A stretch of 44,434 nt of DNA from Martinezella rhizogenes (GTDB taxonomy: Bacteria; Pseudomonadota; Alphaproteobacteria; Rhizobiales; Rhizobiaceae): NCBI GenBank assembly GCA_013322215.1, contig JAAMEZ010000025.1, forward strand, positions 1-44,434. The letters are read 5' to 3'. Positions 19,404 through 28,796 of the stretch are shown here, piece by piece (within the stretch, counting starts at the first letter, position 1; every line of letters starts with the position of its first letter). A program made the position numbers and the translations under genes. The notes beneath the pieces were generated by a model. The model had not been told where the DNA came from. It was given only the letters and a program-made list of their open reading frames with translations, and did not search any database.

Positions 19404-19481
19404 CTATCGCGTAAAGAGAACGAGAAGAATGACGATCGGCAACGGGATTCCCAGAAGCCAGAGCAGAATACCTCGACCCAT
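19404..19481 (-). CDS. 25-residue hydrophobic membrane peptide
   Basis: A short frame behind GGAGGATATTCAA. It begins MGRGILLWLLGIPLPIVILL and ends LFTR: one membrane helix broken by Gly-Ile-Pro-Leu-Pro, with a basic end. The stop codon TAG is part of the ribosome site of the next gene (18492-19394), giving tight coupling. Similar very short GIPxPI-type peptides occur in alphaproteobacteria but are seldom annotated; that statement is from memory and not searched. A consensus EcfG-type promoter lies 40 bases upstream. Confidence 0.65.
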   Translation of the reverse strand: MGRGILLWLLGIPLPIVILLVLFTR

Positions 19482-19520
19482 TTGAATATCCTCCAAGAGT
19501 TTGAACTGATGTCACCAGCA

Positions 19521-19546
19521 ACGGCAATCGAGCCGATTTTGTTCCG
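19521..19546 (-). promoter_or_regulatory. EcfG-type promoter of the membrane peptide operon
   Basis: Minus-strand GGAAC (19546-19542), 17 bases, CGTT (19524-19521), 40 bases before the ATG at 19481. Confidence 0.7.
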
Positions 19547-19665
19547 AAGTCCTTGCGGGTGTTTCGCGTTTTGCTTGTATCGAGAATAGTAAATCGAAGC
19601 ACATTGCAGGATATTTCCGCGCCGCAAGTACACAATCTGCGGCGCAGGTTCGACGTCGGAACGTC

Positions 19666-19908
19666 TCACTCCCGAACAGACTTGGAAGCCTTTGCGGATG
19701 CGGCTCCCGTTTGCTCGTGGTCACGCGCGGTTGGATCGCCGCTTTCCTGTCCTGTGGGCGACTCCGCTTCCTGTTCGGTGCGCTCGTGCTGTTCTTCGGC
19801 TCGTTGCCAGTGGTCCAGATGACGCCCTTCGGGCCGTCCTTCCTCTTCCCAGATCCTGTGGGCACGCTCGCGGCGCTTGTCTTCATTCTCGTTTTCGTCA
19901 TTGTTCAT
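19666..19908 (-). CDS. Small hydrophilic DUF2934-type protein
   Basis: 80 residues from the ATG at 19908, chosen for GGAGGAAGTTCA. The core RAHRIWEEEGRPEGRHLDHW matches the short DUF2934 motif (RIRxRAYxxWExEGRPEGxxxxHW). The rest is highly charged and probably disordered. It lies 51 bases after the 71-residue gene on the same strand, likely one operon. Function unknown. Confidence 0.75.
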   Translation of the reverse strand: MNNDENENEDKRRERAHRIWEEEGRPEGRHLDHWQRAEEQHERTEQEAESPTGQESGDPTARDHEQTGAASAKASKSVRE

Positions 19909-19959
19909 TGAACTTCCTCCTTCTTTTTCGATGCTGGGGTTGACGTCCTTCAAGGATGC

Positions 19960-20175
19960 CTAACGCAATGGCATCTCCTTCGTCAGTTCATCGAAGGACA
20001 GAGACCGACGCTTTGCTGCCATGAGCAAATCCAATTCGACTGAGGACGGGCCGAAACGAATGAAAAGGTCTTCGGCCATCCTGTCGTCGAGACGGTACTT
20101 CTTCTGGAATTCTGCCAGGGAATAGGCTGCACCCCGGATCGTCCGGCGCCGTTCGAAAAGCCCTTGCGTTTTCAT
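19960..20175 (-). CDS. Hypothetical protein, 71 residues
   Basis: Starts MKTQGLFERRRTIRGAAYSL behind GAGGATCATCGGAT. It looks helical, with a basic N-terminus and the block YRLDDRMAEDLFIRFGPSSV. No family is recognised. It is first in a likely two-gene operon with the DUF2934 gene and divergent from the Nramp gene, each side having an EcfG-like motif. Confidence 0.6.
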   Translation of the reverse strand: MKTQGLFERRRTIRGAAYSLAEFQKKYRLDDRMAEDLFIRFGPSSVELDLLMAAKRRSLSFDELTKEMPLR

Positions 20176-20206
20176 ATCCGATGATCCTCCTCATTTCGAT
20201 CAAGCA

Positions 20207-20231
20207 AATCGATACGAGTGTTGAAAGTTCC
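20207..20231 (-). promoter_or_regulatory. Possible EcfG-type promoter of the 71-residue gene
   Basis: Minus-strand GGAAC (20231-20227), 16 bases, GATT (20210-20207), 32 bases before the ATG at 20175. The -10 half is a weaker match. Confidence 0.4.
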
Positions 20232-20329
20232 CTCAGCCCAGAAATATTGCGAAACAGCACGCAAGGATTGAGGAGATAAGGAAGTTAAGTTTTTGGAGTT
20301 GCATTGTTTTTAGTCTTTGCCGGTCCGCG

Positions 20330-20355
20330 GGAACAAACGGTCGACGTGTGAAGTT
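20330..20355 (+). promoter_or_regulatory. Possible EcfG-type promoter of the Nramp gene
   Basis: GGAAC (20330-20334), 17 bases, AGTT (20352-20355), 51 bases before the ATG at 20407. Confidence 0.45.
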
Positions 20356-20406
20356 CAGTCGGACCGGGAGGTGCGAGTCCTTCCCGTTGTCTGCTGGGAG
20401 GCGGTC

Positions 20407-21705
20407 ATGAGCGACTACCGTTTGGATGATAGAAGCGCTGTCGTTGAACCTTCAAAGCCACGACTGTTGGAAATCCTTGGGCCGGGCCTGGTGACAGGTG
20501 CTTCGGATGACGATCCGAGCGGGATCGCCACCTATTCGCAAGCCGGAGCGCAATTCGGATACATTGCGAGCTGGACGCTGATACTGACATACCCGCTGAT
20601 GGTCGCCGTGCAGATGATCAGTGCGCGCATTGGCCGGACGACGGGCAAAGGCTTGGCGGGCAGCATGACGCAGTGCTATCCGCGCTGGGTTGGCGTCAGC
20701 ATCACGGTTCCATTGTTGCTGGCCAACGTCATCAATCTCGGCGCGGATCTCGGCGCGATGGGGGATGCGGCGCATCTGCTCGTCAACGGCAATTCGCTGA
20801 TCTATGTCGCTGCGTTCGGGGTGATCTGTATCCTCCTGCAAGTGCTCCTTAAGTACAAGCGCTATGTCGCTGTTCTCAAATGGTTGAGCCTGGCACTGCT
20901 CTCCTACATCGCGACCCTGTTTGTCGTGCACGTCGATTGGTCGAACTTCATACGGGGGTTGCTGCTGCCGACGTTCAAGGCGGACCCGAACTACTGGTCG
21001 ATGATCGTTGCGATCTTCGGGACGACCATTAGCCCGTACCTGTTCTTCTGGCAGGCCTCCCAGGAAGCCGAGGATCTGAAGGATAAGCCGCGTCAGGAGC
21101 CCCTGATTGAGCATCCGCATGAGGCAAAGAGGGCGAACACACGCATCACGCTCGATACGCTGATCGGCATGGCGGCCTCCAATATCGTTGCGCTTGCGAT
21201 CATCACGACAACCGCCGCCACGCTCAACAAGGCGGGTGCGACCAATATCGAGAGCTCGGTCGATGCGGCGAAAGCGATCGAGCCGCTTGCCGGACATTTT
21301 GCCAAGATAATCTTCGCAACCGGAATTATCGGAACCGGTCTGCTGGCAGTCCCTGTTCTTGCGGGTTCAGCGGCCTACGCGGTTGGGGAGGCAGCGCGCT
21401 GGAAGGTGGGACTGTCGCGCGAACCGAGCGAAGCTAAGGCTTTCTACACAACGGTGGGACTGGCGACGATTGTCGGCATGCTTTTGAACTTTACGCCGAT
21501 CTCGCCGATGAAGGCACTGTTCTGGAGTGCTGTCATCAATGGCGTGGTCGCGGTTCCCGTCATGGCGATCCTCATGCTGATCGCCTCCAATCAGCAGGTC
21601 ATGAAGCAGTTTGTTATAAAGGGCGGTTTGAAGGCGCTGGGTTGGGCGTCTTGCCTTGCGATGTTCGCCGCGGTGATCGGCATGGCGGTGACTGCATTTT
21701 TTTAG
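20407..21705 (+). CDS. Nramp-family divalent metal transporter
   Basis: Inner-membrane transporter of 432 residues with about 11 hydrophobic segments. The TM1 metal-site motif appears as DDPSGIATYSQAGAQFGY where canonical Nramp proteins have DPGN; the TM6 region reads NIVALAIITTTAAT without the canonical MPH motif. It thus belongs to the divergent, Nramp-related branch whose ion is uncertain, and manganese import should not be assumed. The start at 20407 follows GGGAGGCGGTC. The last about 100 codons and the downstream sequence are repeated at 32280-32729. The stress peptide gene follows 86 bases later under its own motif. Confidence 0.85.
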   Translation: MSDYRLDDRSAVVEPSKPRLLEILGPGLVTGASDDDPSGIATYSQAGAQFGYIASWTLILTYPLMVAVQMISARIGRTTGKGLAGSMTQCYPRWVGVSITVPLLLANVINLGADLGAMGDAAHLLVNGNSLIYVAAFGVICILLQVLLKYKRYVAVLKWLSLALLSYIATLFVVHVDWSNFIRGLLLPTFKADPNYWSMIVAIFGTTISPYLFFWQASQEAEDLKDKPRQEPLIEHPHEAKRANTRITLDTLIGMAASNIVALAIITTTAATLNKAGATNIESSVDAAKAIEPLAGHFAKIIFATGIIGTGLLAVPVLAGSAAYAVGEAARWKVGLSREPSEAKAFYTTVGLATIVGMLLNFTPISPMKALFWSAVINGVVAVPVMAILMLIASNQQVMKQFVIKGGLKALGWASCLAMFAAVIGMAVTAFF

Positions 21706-21853
21706 AAATCACGCAGGAACTAAACGTCGCATCGGCTGTTCGAGGCGCGAGACCGAGGAGGTCTCGCCATCAAACGAGAGGAGAAAACATCATGGCTTCC
21801 CACGGTGGATCCCACGAACAGCTCGTTAAATCCGGTCAGCAGGGCCACAAGAA
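21404..21853 (+). repeat. 450-bp direct repeat, left copy
   Basis: Collinear with 32280-32729 without indels; I count 19 mismatches (about 96% identity). It covers the Nramp 3' end, the intergenic region and the first 21 codons of the peptide gene. Bases 21634-21805 are identical to the other copy. Confidence 0.9.
21716..21740 (+). promoter_or_regulatory. Possible EcfG-type promoter of the interrupted peptide gene
   Basis: GGAAC (21716-21720), 16 bases, TGTT (21737-21740); identical motif in the right copy at 32592-32616. Confidence 0.45.
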
Positions 21854-21911
21854 GGCTCTGATGGGGTGGACGCCCCCCGACGGCATCTGTGTGCCAGAAT
21901 GGAGACGTTGA
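21792..21911 (+). pseudogene. Glycine-rich stress peptide gene, broken by an IS110 element
   Basis: The first 21 codons (MASHGGSHEQLVKSGQQGHK) match the intact gene at 32668 apart from one residue. At 21854 the sequence switches to the left end of an IS110-type element and the frame runs on to a chance stop at 21911. The lost part includes the second copy of the peptide motif. Its missing 3' half is not found next to the element, so the insertion was followed by a deletion or rearrangement. Confidence 0.8.
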
Positions 21912-21933
21912 TCACCATTTAGAGGAGGCGTCC

Positions 21934-21981
21934 GTGAAAGATGTTAGTATTATCGGACTGGATCTGGCGAAGAATGTGTTT
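21934..21981 (+). pseudogene. IS110 transposase, 5' exon
   Basis: A GTG start after GAGGAGGCGTCC opens VKDVSIIGLDLAKNVF, the N-terminal DEDD-type RuvC-like motif of IS110 transposases with the first catalytic Asp. The frame is cut after codon 16 by the intron at 21982 and resumes in frame at 24177. Confidence 0.85.
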
Positions 21982-24176
21982 GTGCGACCTGCAAGTCGCG
22001 TGAGTTTCTGTTTCACAGGAGGAGAAATATCCTGAAGAAACCGGCTGTTCCATCAGCCGTTCCCTACCTGGACATGCGGAGCCGGCAACAGCTCGGTGTG
22101 AAGCTCCAGGGACAACGTAGCCGCCGGATATCCGGTACGCCGAACCGCAAGGCAAGGCGGAATCTGCCAGCACGAAGGCGGAGAGGAGCAAGGGATGAGT
22201 AGGTACGACCAACATATGTGAACTTCCGATAAACGTCGTGATCTTTGACAAGCCAAACGTGCTGACAGGCTTGAACCAAAACGGTACGCGGTGAGGTGTG
22301 GTCTTTGAATACTGGGCCACCATGGACGATCAGCCGCCGGCGAAGAGGAAGGGTCCGCCCCGCTCGGAGACACATGCGGAACAGGGTAAGCCCATAGTGC
22401 TGCCGGCAACGGCAGGCGGACCATAAGGAACGCTGTTGGCGCTGGGGGTAAAGGAATGCGGAAAAAGCGAATGCCCGGCTGTAATGGACGGGATACGGGC
22501 TGAGACATTGCCTGACGCGAAAGCGGGCAGACTTCCGTGCGGTCATTCATGGCGAGAGAACTTTGGCCAATCGTTATACGAGGGAAAGCAGATGACGGCG
22601 ATCGGCGCGAAAGCGAACGAGGCTGGTGCGTCCTCGCGCACTGCCCAAAACTGGGACCAGGCGAACTGGTCACATATTGAGGCAGAGGTGAAACGACTCC
22701 AGGTGCGTATCGCCAAGGCAACACGGGACGGCCGGTGGGGCAAGGCGCAAGCACTGCAACGTCTGCTGACCCGCTCGCATAGCGGCAAGATGTTGGCCGT
22801 GAAACGGGTGACGGAGAATCGCGGTAAGAGAACGCCGGGGGTGGACGGTAAGATATGGTCAGCCCCGGCGGCCAGATGGAATGGGATGATGTCACTTCGA
22901 CATCGCGGCTATCGCGCGATGCCGTTGCGACGTGTCTACATTCCCAAGAGTAACGGCAAGAAGCGTCCGCTGGGAATTCCCTGTATGCGGTGCCGGGCGA
23001 TGCAGGCGTTATGGAAGCTCGCCCTGGACCCGGTGGCAGAGACACTGGCGGACCCGAATTCCTATGGATTCCGGTCCGAACGCTCGACGGCCGACGCCAT
23101 TGAGCAGTGCTTTATCACTCTGGCGAAGCGCGCTTCGCCAGAGTGGATTCTGGAAGGTGACATCAGAGGCTGTTTCGACAACTTCAGTCACCCCTGGCTT
23201 CTGGAGCACGTCACGATGGACAAGGAGGTCCTGCAAAGGTGGCTTCAAGCTGGATATATCGATGAGGGAACTCTGTTCGAGACGTCGGCGGGTACCCCGC
23301 AAGGCGGGATTATCTCACCGGTGATCGCGAACATGGCGTTGGATGGGCTGGAGGCAGCGGTTTACGCAAGCGTGGGATCGTCGAAACTCTCGCGCAGCAA
23401 GGCCCTGCTCAACGTCGTCCGCTATGCCGATGACTTTGTTGTGACCGGCGCATCGAAAGATGTGCTTGAACACAAAGTCCTTCCGGCGGTCAGGCAGTTC
23501 CTGATCATTCGAGGTCTGGAACTCTCGGAAGAGAAGACCCGGATTACCAATATTGCGGAGGGTTTCGATTTCCTTGGCCAGAACGTACGAAAGTACGACG
23601 GCAAACTATTGATCAAGCCGGCAAGGAAGAGTGTTAAAGCACTCCTCGACAAGGTCAGGGAAATCATCAAGGGCAATGCGAGCGTCACGCAGGAGGAGTT
23701 GATACAGAAACTGAACCCGGTTATCCGGGGATGGGCCATGTATCACCGCCACGTCGTGGCGAAAGCCAGCTTCTCATCGATAGACTCGTACATCTGGAAA
23801 ATGCTCTGGAAATGGGCAAGTCGACGTCATCCCATGAAAGGAGCGCGGTGGGTGAGGAACAGGTACTTCCGGGTCAATGGACACCGGTCCTGGGATTTTG
23901 CTACGAAGGGTCCGGCGGATGCCAGTACCAGTGGGCGCCGGCTCTTCCGCGCAATGACAATCTCAATTACGAGACACGTCAAAATCCGGGGACTGGCTAA
24001 TCCATTTGATCCGGCATGGTCCGCTTACTTCTCCCGCCGTCAGATCGCGAAACATTCCGTCGAGTTGTTCGGAGCCACACCATGGTGCTGAAGAATGGCT
24101 TGAGCCGGATGCGGGGTGATCCGCATGTCCGGTTCTTAGGGGGCGGTGGCGCAGCAATGCGCCGCTGCTACCCGAC
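21982..24176 (+). mobile_element. Group II intron, apparently full length (2195 bp)
   Basis: The 5' end reads GTGCGACC, a good match to the GUGYG intron start. The 3' end has a domain V hairpin (24101-24136, GAGCCGGATGCGGGGTGATC and its partner) and a domain VI hairpin, ending CTACCCGAC at 24176. Removing it joins the two transposase exons in frame (KNVF then QVHGSD, as in intact IS110 proteins), which fixes both borders. It encodes a reverse transcriptase at 22592-24091. About 610 bases of structured ribozyme RNA precede that frame. Confidence 0.9.
22592..24091 (+). CDS. Group II intron reverse transcriptase/maturase
   Basis: 499-residue intron-encoded protein that helps splicing and copies the intron into DNA. 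The start MTAIGAKANEAG follows GAGGGAAAGCAG. RT blocks are visible: RRVYIPKSNGKKRPLGIPCM, ALDPVAETLADPNSYGFRSE, EGDIRGCFDNFSH, the GTPQGGIISPVIANM block and the catalytic VVRYADDFVV, followed by the maturase (X) domain with NPVIRGWAMYHRHV. The C-terminus ends NPFDPAWSAYFSRR plus 17 residues, so the HNH endonuclease domain with CxxC motifs found in related proteins is missing. All catalytic RT motifs look intact, so the intron may be active. Confidence 0.92.
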   Translation: MTAIGAKANEAGASSRTAQNWDQANWSHIEAEVKRLQVRIAKATRDGRWGKAQALQRLLTRSHSGKMLAVKRVTENRGKRTPGVDGKIWSAPAARWNGMMSLRHRGYRAMPLRRVYIPKSNGKKRPLGIPCMRCRAMQALWKLALDPVAETLADPNSYGFRSERSTADAIEQCFITLAKRASPEWILEGDIRGCFDNFSHPWLLEHVTMDKEVLQRWLQAGYIDEGTLFETSAGTPQGGIISPVIANMALDGLEAAVYASVGSSKLSRSKALLNVVRYADDFVVTGASKDVLEHKVLPAVRQFLIIRGLELSEEKTRITNIAEGFDFLGQNVRKYDGKLLIKPARKSVKALLDKVREIIKGNASVTQEELIQKLNPVIRGWAMYHRHVVAKASFSSIDSYIWKMLWKWASRRHPMKGARWVRNRYFRVNGHRSWDFATKGPADASTSGRRLFRAMTISITRHVKIRGLANPFDPAWSAYFSRRQIAKHSVELFGATPWC

Positions 24177-24360
24177 CAGGTCCATGGCTCTGACAGAACT
24201 GGCAGCGTGCTTTTGCGCAAGAAACTTCGGCGCGATCAGCTACTCGGATTTTTCGCAAAGCAGCCGAGTTGCCCTGTCGCGATGGAAGCATGCTCCAGTA
24301 GCCACTATTGGGGTCGGGAGATCGGCAATTTCGGCCATCAGGTTCGGCTGATTCCCCATG
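24177..24360 (+). pseudogene. IS110 transposase, 3' exon fragment
   Basis: Continues the transposase frame after the intron: QVHGSDRTGSVLLRKKLRRD, FFAKQPSCPVAMEACSSSHY and GREIGNFGHQVRLIP. These match residues about 17-77 of IS110 proteins with the conserved MEAC block. Beyond VRLIP (24350s) the sequence becomes IS21 istA; the rest of the IS110 gene and right end are gone. Confidence 0.85.
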
Positions 24361-24760
24361 AACGGAGAACGGCTGCAGCGGGATCTCGCAGCCATGCGTC
24401 CTTTGCCGGCGTCGCCCTTCGATGCGTGTGATCAGGCAAGTGCTATTGTGACGGCCTAGTCCCTGGTGCGCTACAAGACCAACGACTATTCCGTGCCAGT
24501 CGCCTATGGTCATCAGGATGTTTGGATCCGGGGTTACGTGGCGAACTCGTCCGGTATTTGCCAGCCCAGGAGAGGTGCCCCTGATCCAGGGAATTGATCT
24601 TCCCCTCGATCAGCTGCAGGTAAGGGAGAGGATCGAAGATGACGTCTTCGCGCGCCCAGCACCTGGGATGGCGGGCAATGATCTCGCCGCGGCAGCCAAT
24701 CACCACCTCATCGACATAACGCCGGCTGATGGAAGGCCGCATGTACGACCAAAATCCAGG
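24361..24760 (+). pseudogene. IS21-family istA transposase remnant with an internal inversion
   Basis: On the plus strand 24361-24539 encodes LQRDLAAMRPLPASPFDACD, then a TAG (24457), then SLVRYKTNDYSVPVAYGHQD and VWIRGYV, the C-terminal part of IstA. The next family segment, DEVVIGCRGEIIARHPRCW with EDVIFDPLPYLQLIEGKINS, lies on the minus strand of about 24540-24719. From 24720 the plus strand resumes with RRLMEGRM, the following IstA block. About 180 bp have thus been flipped in place. No istB is present. Confidence 0.75.
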
Positions 24761-24793
24761 CCGGCAAGCGAACCTGCCGGCCCGCAAGTTCAC

Positions 24794-24988
24794 TCAGGTT
24801 TTGTCTTCGTCCATAGCCGCTGACAACAGTTTGTCCCGTTCGCGAAGGCCCCTGTTGAAAAGTCTTGCAATGGTCGTCGTCAGTTTCCCGATTGCAGCGG
24901 GGTCTCGCGTAATGCCTTTTGCAGACGCGACTTCCTTCACCACCGAGGCGCATAGACGCGCCTCGTCCTTCGAAATGGCTTCTATCAT
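24794..24988 (-). CDS. Hypothetical protein downstream of groEL, 64 residues
   Basis: Helical protein MIEAISKDEARLCASVVKEV ... LLSAAMDEDKT. A longer in-frame reading from 25066 overlaps the groEL stop and runs through a hairpin (25006-25032), so the ATG at 24988 is preferred, though its ribosome site (GAAAG) is weak. No family recognised. The amino-acid composition looks real (balanced, no low-complexity run), but the evidence is limited. Confidence 0.45.
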   Translation of the reverse strand: MIEAISKDEARLCASVVKEVASAKGITRDPAAIGKLTTTIARLFNRGLRERDKLLSAAMDEDKT

Positions 24989-25005
24989 TTCTTTCGTCTC
25001 TGAAG

Positions 25006-25032
25006 GGCCCGCCCCGGCGGAGGGGGCGAGCC
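25006..25032 (-). terminator. GC-rich hairpin after groEL
   Basis: Near-perfect arms GGCCCGCCCC and GGGGCGAGCC around a 7-base loop, 14 bases past the groEL stop. It lacks a good T-run, so its role as terminator is uncertain. Confidence 0.4.
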
Positions 25033-25046
25033 TTACCGATCGTTTC

Positions 25047-26687
<1,641 letters not shown>

Positions 26688-26736
26688 TCAATAGGCAGCC
26701 ACTGACTGATGATGTTGTGGTTACGGGACAGCCCGG

Positions 26737-27051
26737 TCAGGCGGCCTGCTTCTGCTCGGCCTGGGCTTCGATGATACCCAGTACGTCGCTTTCCTTCATG
26801 ATCAACAGGTCTTCGCCGTTGATCTTGATCTCGGTACCGGACCATTTGCCGAACAGCACGCGGTCGCCGGCCTTGACGTCGAGCGCCTGGATCTGGCCGG
26901 CCTCATTACGCGCGCCAGTGCCAACGGCGACGACCTCGCCCTCGGAAGGCTTTTCCTTGGCAGTATCGGGAATGATGATGCCGCCCTTGGTCTTTTCCTG
27001 GGATTCGATGCGGCGGACGAGAATGCGATCATGAAGCGGTCGGAACGACAT
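26737..27051 (-). CDS. groES: Co-chaperonin GroES (10 kDa)
   Basis: 104 residues from the ATG of [20 protein letters not shown]. The mobile loop [20 protein letters not shown] and [20 protein letters not shown] are canonical. The C-terminus carries an extra [10 protein letters not shown] tail, slightly longer than in E. coli GroES. It forms the lid of GroEL and is first in the operon, with a 61-base gap to groEL. The ATG four codons earlier is less likely because the family begins at MSFRPL. Confidence 0.96.
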   Translation of the reverse strand: MSFRPLHDRILVRRIESQEKTKGGIIIPDTAKEKPSEGEVVAVGTGARNEAGQIQALDVKAGDRVLFGKWSGTEIKINGEDLLIMKESDVLGIIEAQAEQKQAA

Positions 27052-27198
27052 GTTTTCCTCCATTGAGCAAAAATGATGACGTTGAAAAACCCGAGCCGAA
27101 CGGGGTGACCAGTCCGGGCGGGTGCGAACCTCATTGAGCGTTCACGCAAAAAATTTATTTTCGGGATTTTTCGATTTCAAGAGGGTGATCAAGAAAAA

Positions 27199-27225
27199 TT
27201 AGCACTCGGAATCTATTGCTGCTAA
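27199..27225 (-). promoter_or_regulatory. CIRCE-like HrcA operator
   Basis: Plus strand TTAGCACTC, 9 bases, TGCTGCTAA. The CIRCE consensus is TTAGCACTC-N9-GAGTGCTAA: the left arm is perfect and the right arm has three changes. It lies about 150 bases before groES, between that gene and usg, so HrcA repression of groES-groEL is likely but perhaps weak. Confidence 0.7.
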
Positions 27226-27327
27226 CATATTGTAAAGGTGGGATAAAATGGCCGTTTTTATTTGAAGCGCGTTGATGGCGCCGGATTTTTGCGCCACCAT
27301 AGCCGTGTCACGAAACGGAGATGAAGC

Positions 27328-27600
27328 ATGCAATTCTCATCGGACCTGGAGCGTCAGCTCAATGGCTATGGATTGACCACCGCGCATATCCTCTATCGCA
27401 TTCCGGACTTCGAATCCGTCCTGCAGACATATGTCTGGCAGGACTACGATCTTGCACCTGATTTTCCCGAGATGCGCAAGTTCTTGCACTTCTGGCAGGC
27501 GAAGCTCGATGGTCCGCTGCACTCAATCCGCTATACACACCAGCGCCTCGTCGGGCCGAATGAATGGCGGCGCGTCGACGGCGAGTTCAAGCTGCCGTGA
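27328..27600 (+). CDS. usg: Usg-family protein
   Basis: 90-residue cytoplasmic protein. The sequence LNGYGLTTAHILYRIPDFES with LQTYVWQDYDLAPDFPEM and LHFWQAKLDGPLHS is that of the Usg family, common in Rhizobiales and of unknown role. The start follows ACGGAGATGAAGC. It is divergent from groES across the CIRCE-like site and about 90 bases ahead of a hypothetical gene. Confidence 0.85.
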   Translation: MQFSSDLERQLNGYGLTTAHILYRIPDFESVLQTYVWQDYDLAPDFPEMRKFLHFWQAKLDGPLHSIRYTHQRLVGPNEWRRVDGEFKLP

Positions 27601-27692
27601 GCCTTGAAATTGATATTTCGTCTTCCCAGCTCATCGCCCGCCCGAGGCGTTGAACTCGGTAGTGAGCCGATTGTGTATGGAGTAACACCTGC

Positions 27693-27983
27693 ATGGAAGA
27701 GAATATCAACATCATCAAGAGCGTTGGCATTGATGAGCGGGAAGAGATCATCGCCGATTTTGCCCGGTGGCTTGAGACCGCCTCACAAGAGGCGCTGATC
27801 GTTGGCGAAGGGCGCTTTGCGATGATGTCCGCCAGCATGGCAGAAGCAATGCGGGTCAATGCCGACGAACTTGCTCGCGATAAGCCTGAGAAGACCGAAC
27901 GTGTGGTGCAGCAAGCCGCCGCAATGATGGCGCAGTTCAAGGCGGCGTACCCTTACCGCGTCGTGAGTCGATGCGTCCATTAA
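27693..27983 (+). CDS. Hypothetical protein, 96 residues
   Basis: MEENINIIKSVGIDEREEII behind GGAGTAACACCTGC. Helical, methionine-rich centre (RFAMMSASMAEAMRVNADEL). No recognised domain. The last residues (VVSRCVH) look like read-through of a shorter protein, but no earlier stop is seen. It is followed by 264 bases that hold the hsp20 leader. Confidence 0.5.
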   Translation: MEENINIIKSVGIDEREEIIADFARWLETASQEALIVGEGRFAMMSASMAEAMRVNADELARDKPEKTERVVQQAAAMMAQFKAAYPYRVVSRCVH

Positions 27984-28186
27984 TGGTGCTTCCAAGCGAA
28001 GCGATTTATGAACTTGGCGCCGATGAGGAGCTCTTCTCTGATGCGCAAAGTGCCTAAGCGAAAAGCAAGCTAGGCCATATTCGATCAGCCCTCAAGTGCG
28101 TTGCAAATTTTTCTTGTTGCGGATCTTGAATCCGAAATTGCGCAAACCAAATCGATTGCCGCCAGCTGCTGAAGACAGAGTTGGCC

Positions 28187-28245
28187 TTGCTGGGAGCGCC
28201 GCCTTTCGGCGCTTCCGTGCCCATGTTGCTTCAAGGAGGATATGG
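28187..28245 (+). promoter_or_regulatory. ROSE-type RNA thermometer of hsp20
   Basis: The leader holds a GC-rich hairpin (about 28190-28216, GGAGCGCCG with CGGCGCTTCC) and then a hairpin at 28221-28245 in which CCATGTTGCTT pairs with GGAGGATATGG. The TTGCT element faces the Shine-Dalgarno with its G bulged, the arrangement that defines ROSE elements. It would block the ribosome site (28235-28239) at low temperature and open on heating. Confidence 0.75.
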
Positions 28246-28247
28246 CT

Positions 28248-28721
28248 ATGGCAACATCTTACGACTACGCACCCCTCTTCCGCTCGAGCGTCGGCTTCGA
28301 TCGGGTCTTCAATCTTCTTGAAAACGCCCAGCGCGCCCGCTCGATCAGCGACTGGCCGCCCTATGACATCGTCAAGACCGGTGACGACAGCTACCTGATC
28401 TCAATCGCAGTCGCAGGCTTTGCCCAGGACGATCTCGACATCACCTTCCAGTCCAACCTGCTGACCGTCACCGGCAAGAAGCAGGAGGCTTCTGCCGATG
28501 CCTACTTGCATCGCGGTATTGCCGGCCGTCCGTTCGAACATCGTTTCGAGCTCGCCGACCATGTCAGGGTCAACGGAGCTGATTTGAGCAATGGTCTTCT
28601 GTCGATCGATCTTGTCCGTGAGCTACCGGAAGCACTGAAGCCGCGAAAGATTTCGATCCAGAGCTCGCCGGCTTCGCCCTCGTCCCGCCCGGCACAGATC
28701 GAAGCACAGAAGGCCGCTTGA
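28248..28721 (+). CDS. Small heat shock protein Hsp20, rhizobial class A type
   Basis: 157-residue ATP-independent holdase. The N-terminus SYDYAPLFRSSVGFDRVFNL and the start of the alpha-crystallin domain (WPPYDIVKTGDDSYLISIAV) match IbpA-like class A rhizobial sHsps. LTVTGKK and the C-terminal ALKPRKISI (an IxI-type anchor region) follow. ATG 28248 is preferred over ATG 28242 because the GGAGG lies 8 bases before it. A ROSE element covers the start region. Confidence 0.93.
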   Translation: MATSYDYAPLFRSSVGFDRVFNLLENAQRARSISDWPPYDIVKTGDDSYLISIAVAGFAQDDLDITFQSNLLTVTGKKQEASADAYLHRGIAGRPFEHRFELADHVRVNGADLSNGLLSIDLVRELPEALKPRKISIQSSPASPSSRPAQIEAQKAA

Positions 28722-28745
28722 ATTCCAGATGTAATCATAGGCGAG

Positions 28746-28765
28746 GGCGCCACTGCGGTGGCGCC
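28746..28765 (+). terminator. Hairpin after hsp20
   Basis: Perfect 8-bp arms GGCGCCAC and GTGGCGCC with loop TGCG, 25 bases after the hsp20 stop. No T-run follows, so it may only attenuate or protect the mRNA end. Confidence 0.45.
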
Positions 28766-28796
28766 GTCAACATTCCGGGTTGGAAAGGAGAGAGCG

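Larger units (their letters stand above)
21854..24360 (+). mobile_element. Truncated IS110-family element interrupted by a group II intron
   Basis: Left IS end 21854-21933, transposase 5' exon 21934-21981, intron 21982-24176, transposase 3' exon 24177 to about 24360. Beyond that the IS110 sequence is lost and IS21 sequence begins. Confidence 0.8.

Noticed and set aside
22053..23045. 330-codon minus-strand frame
   Set aside because: Lies across the group II intron ribozyme and RT gene on the other strand; proline/serine-rich nonsense composition.
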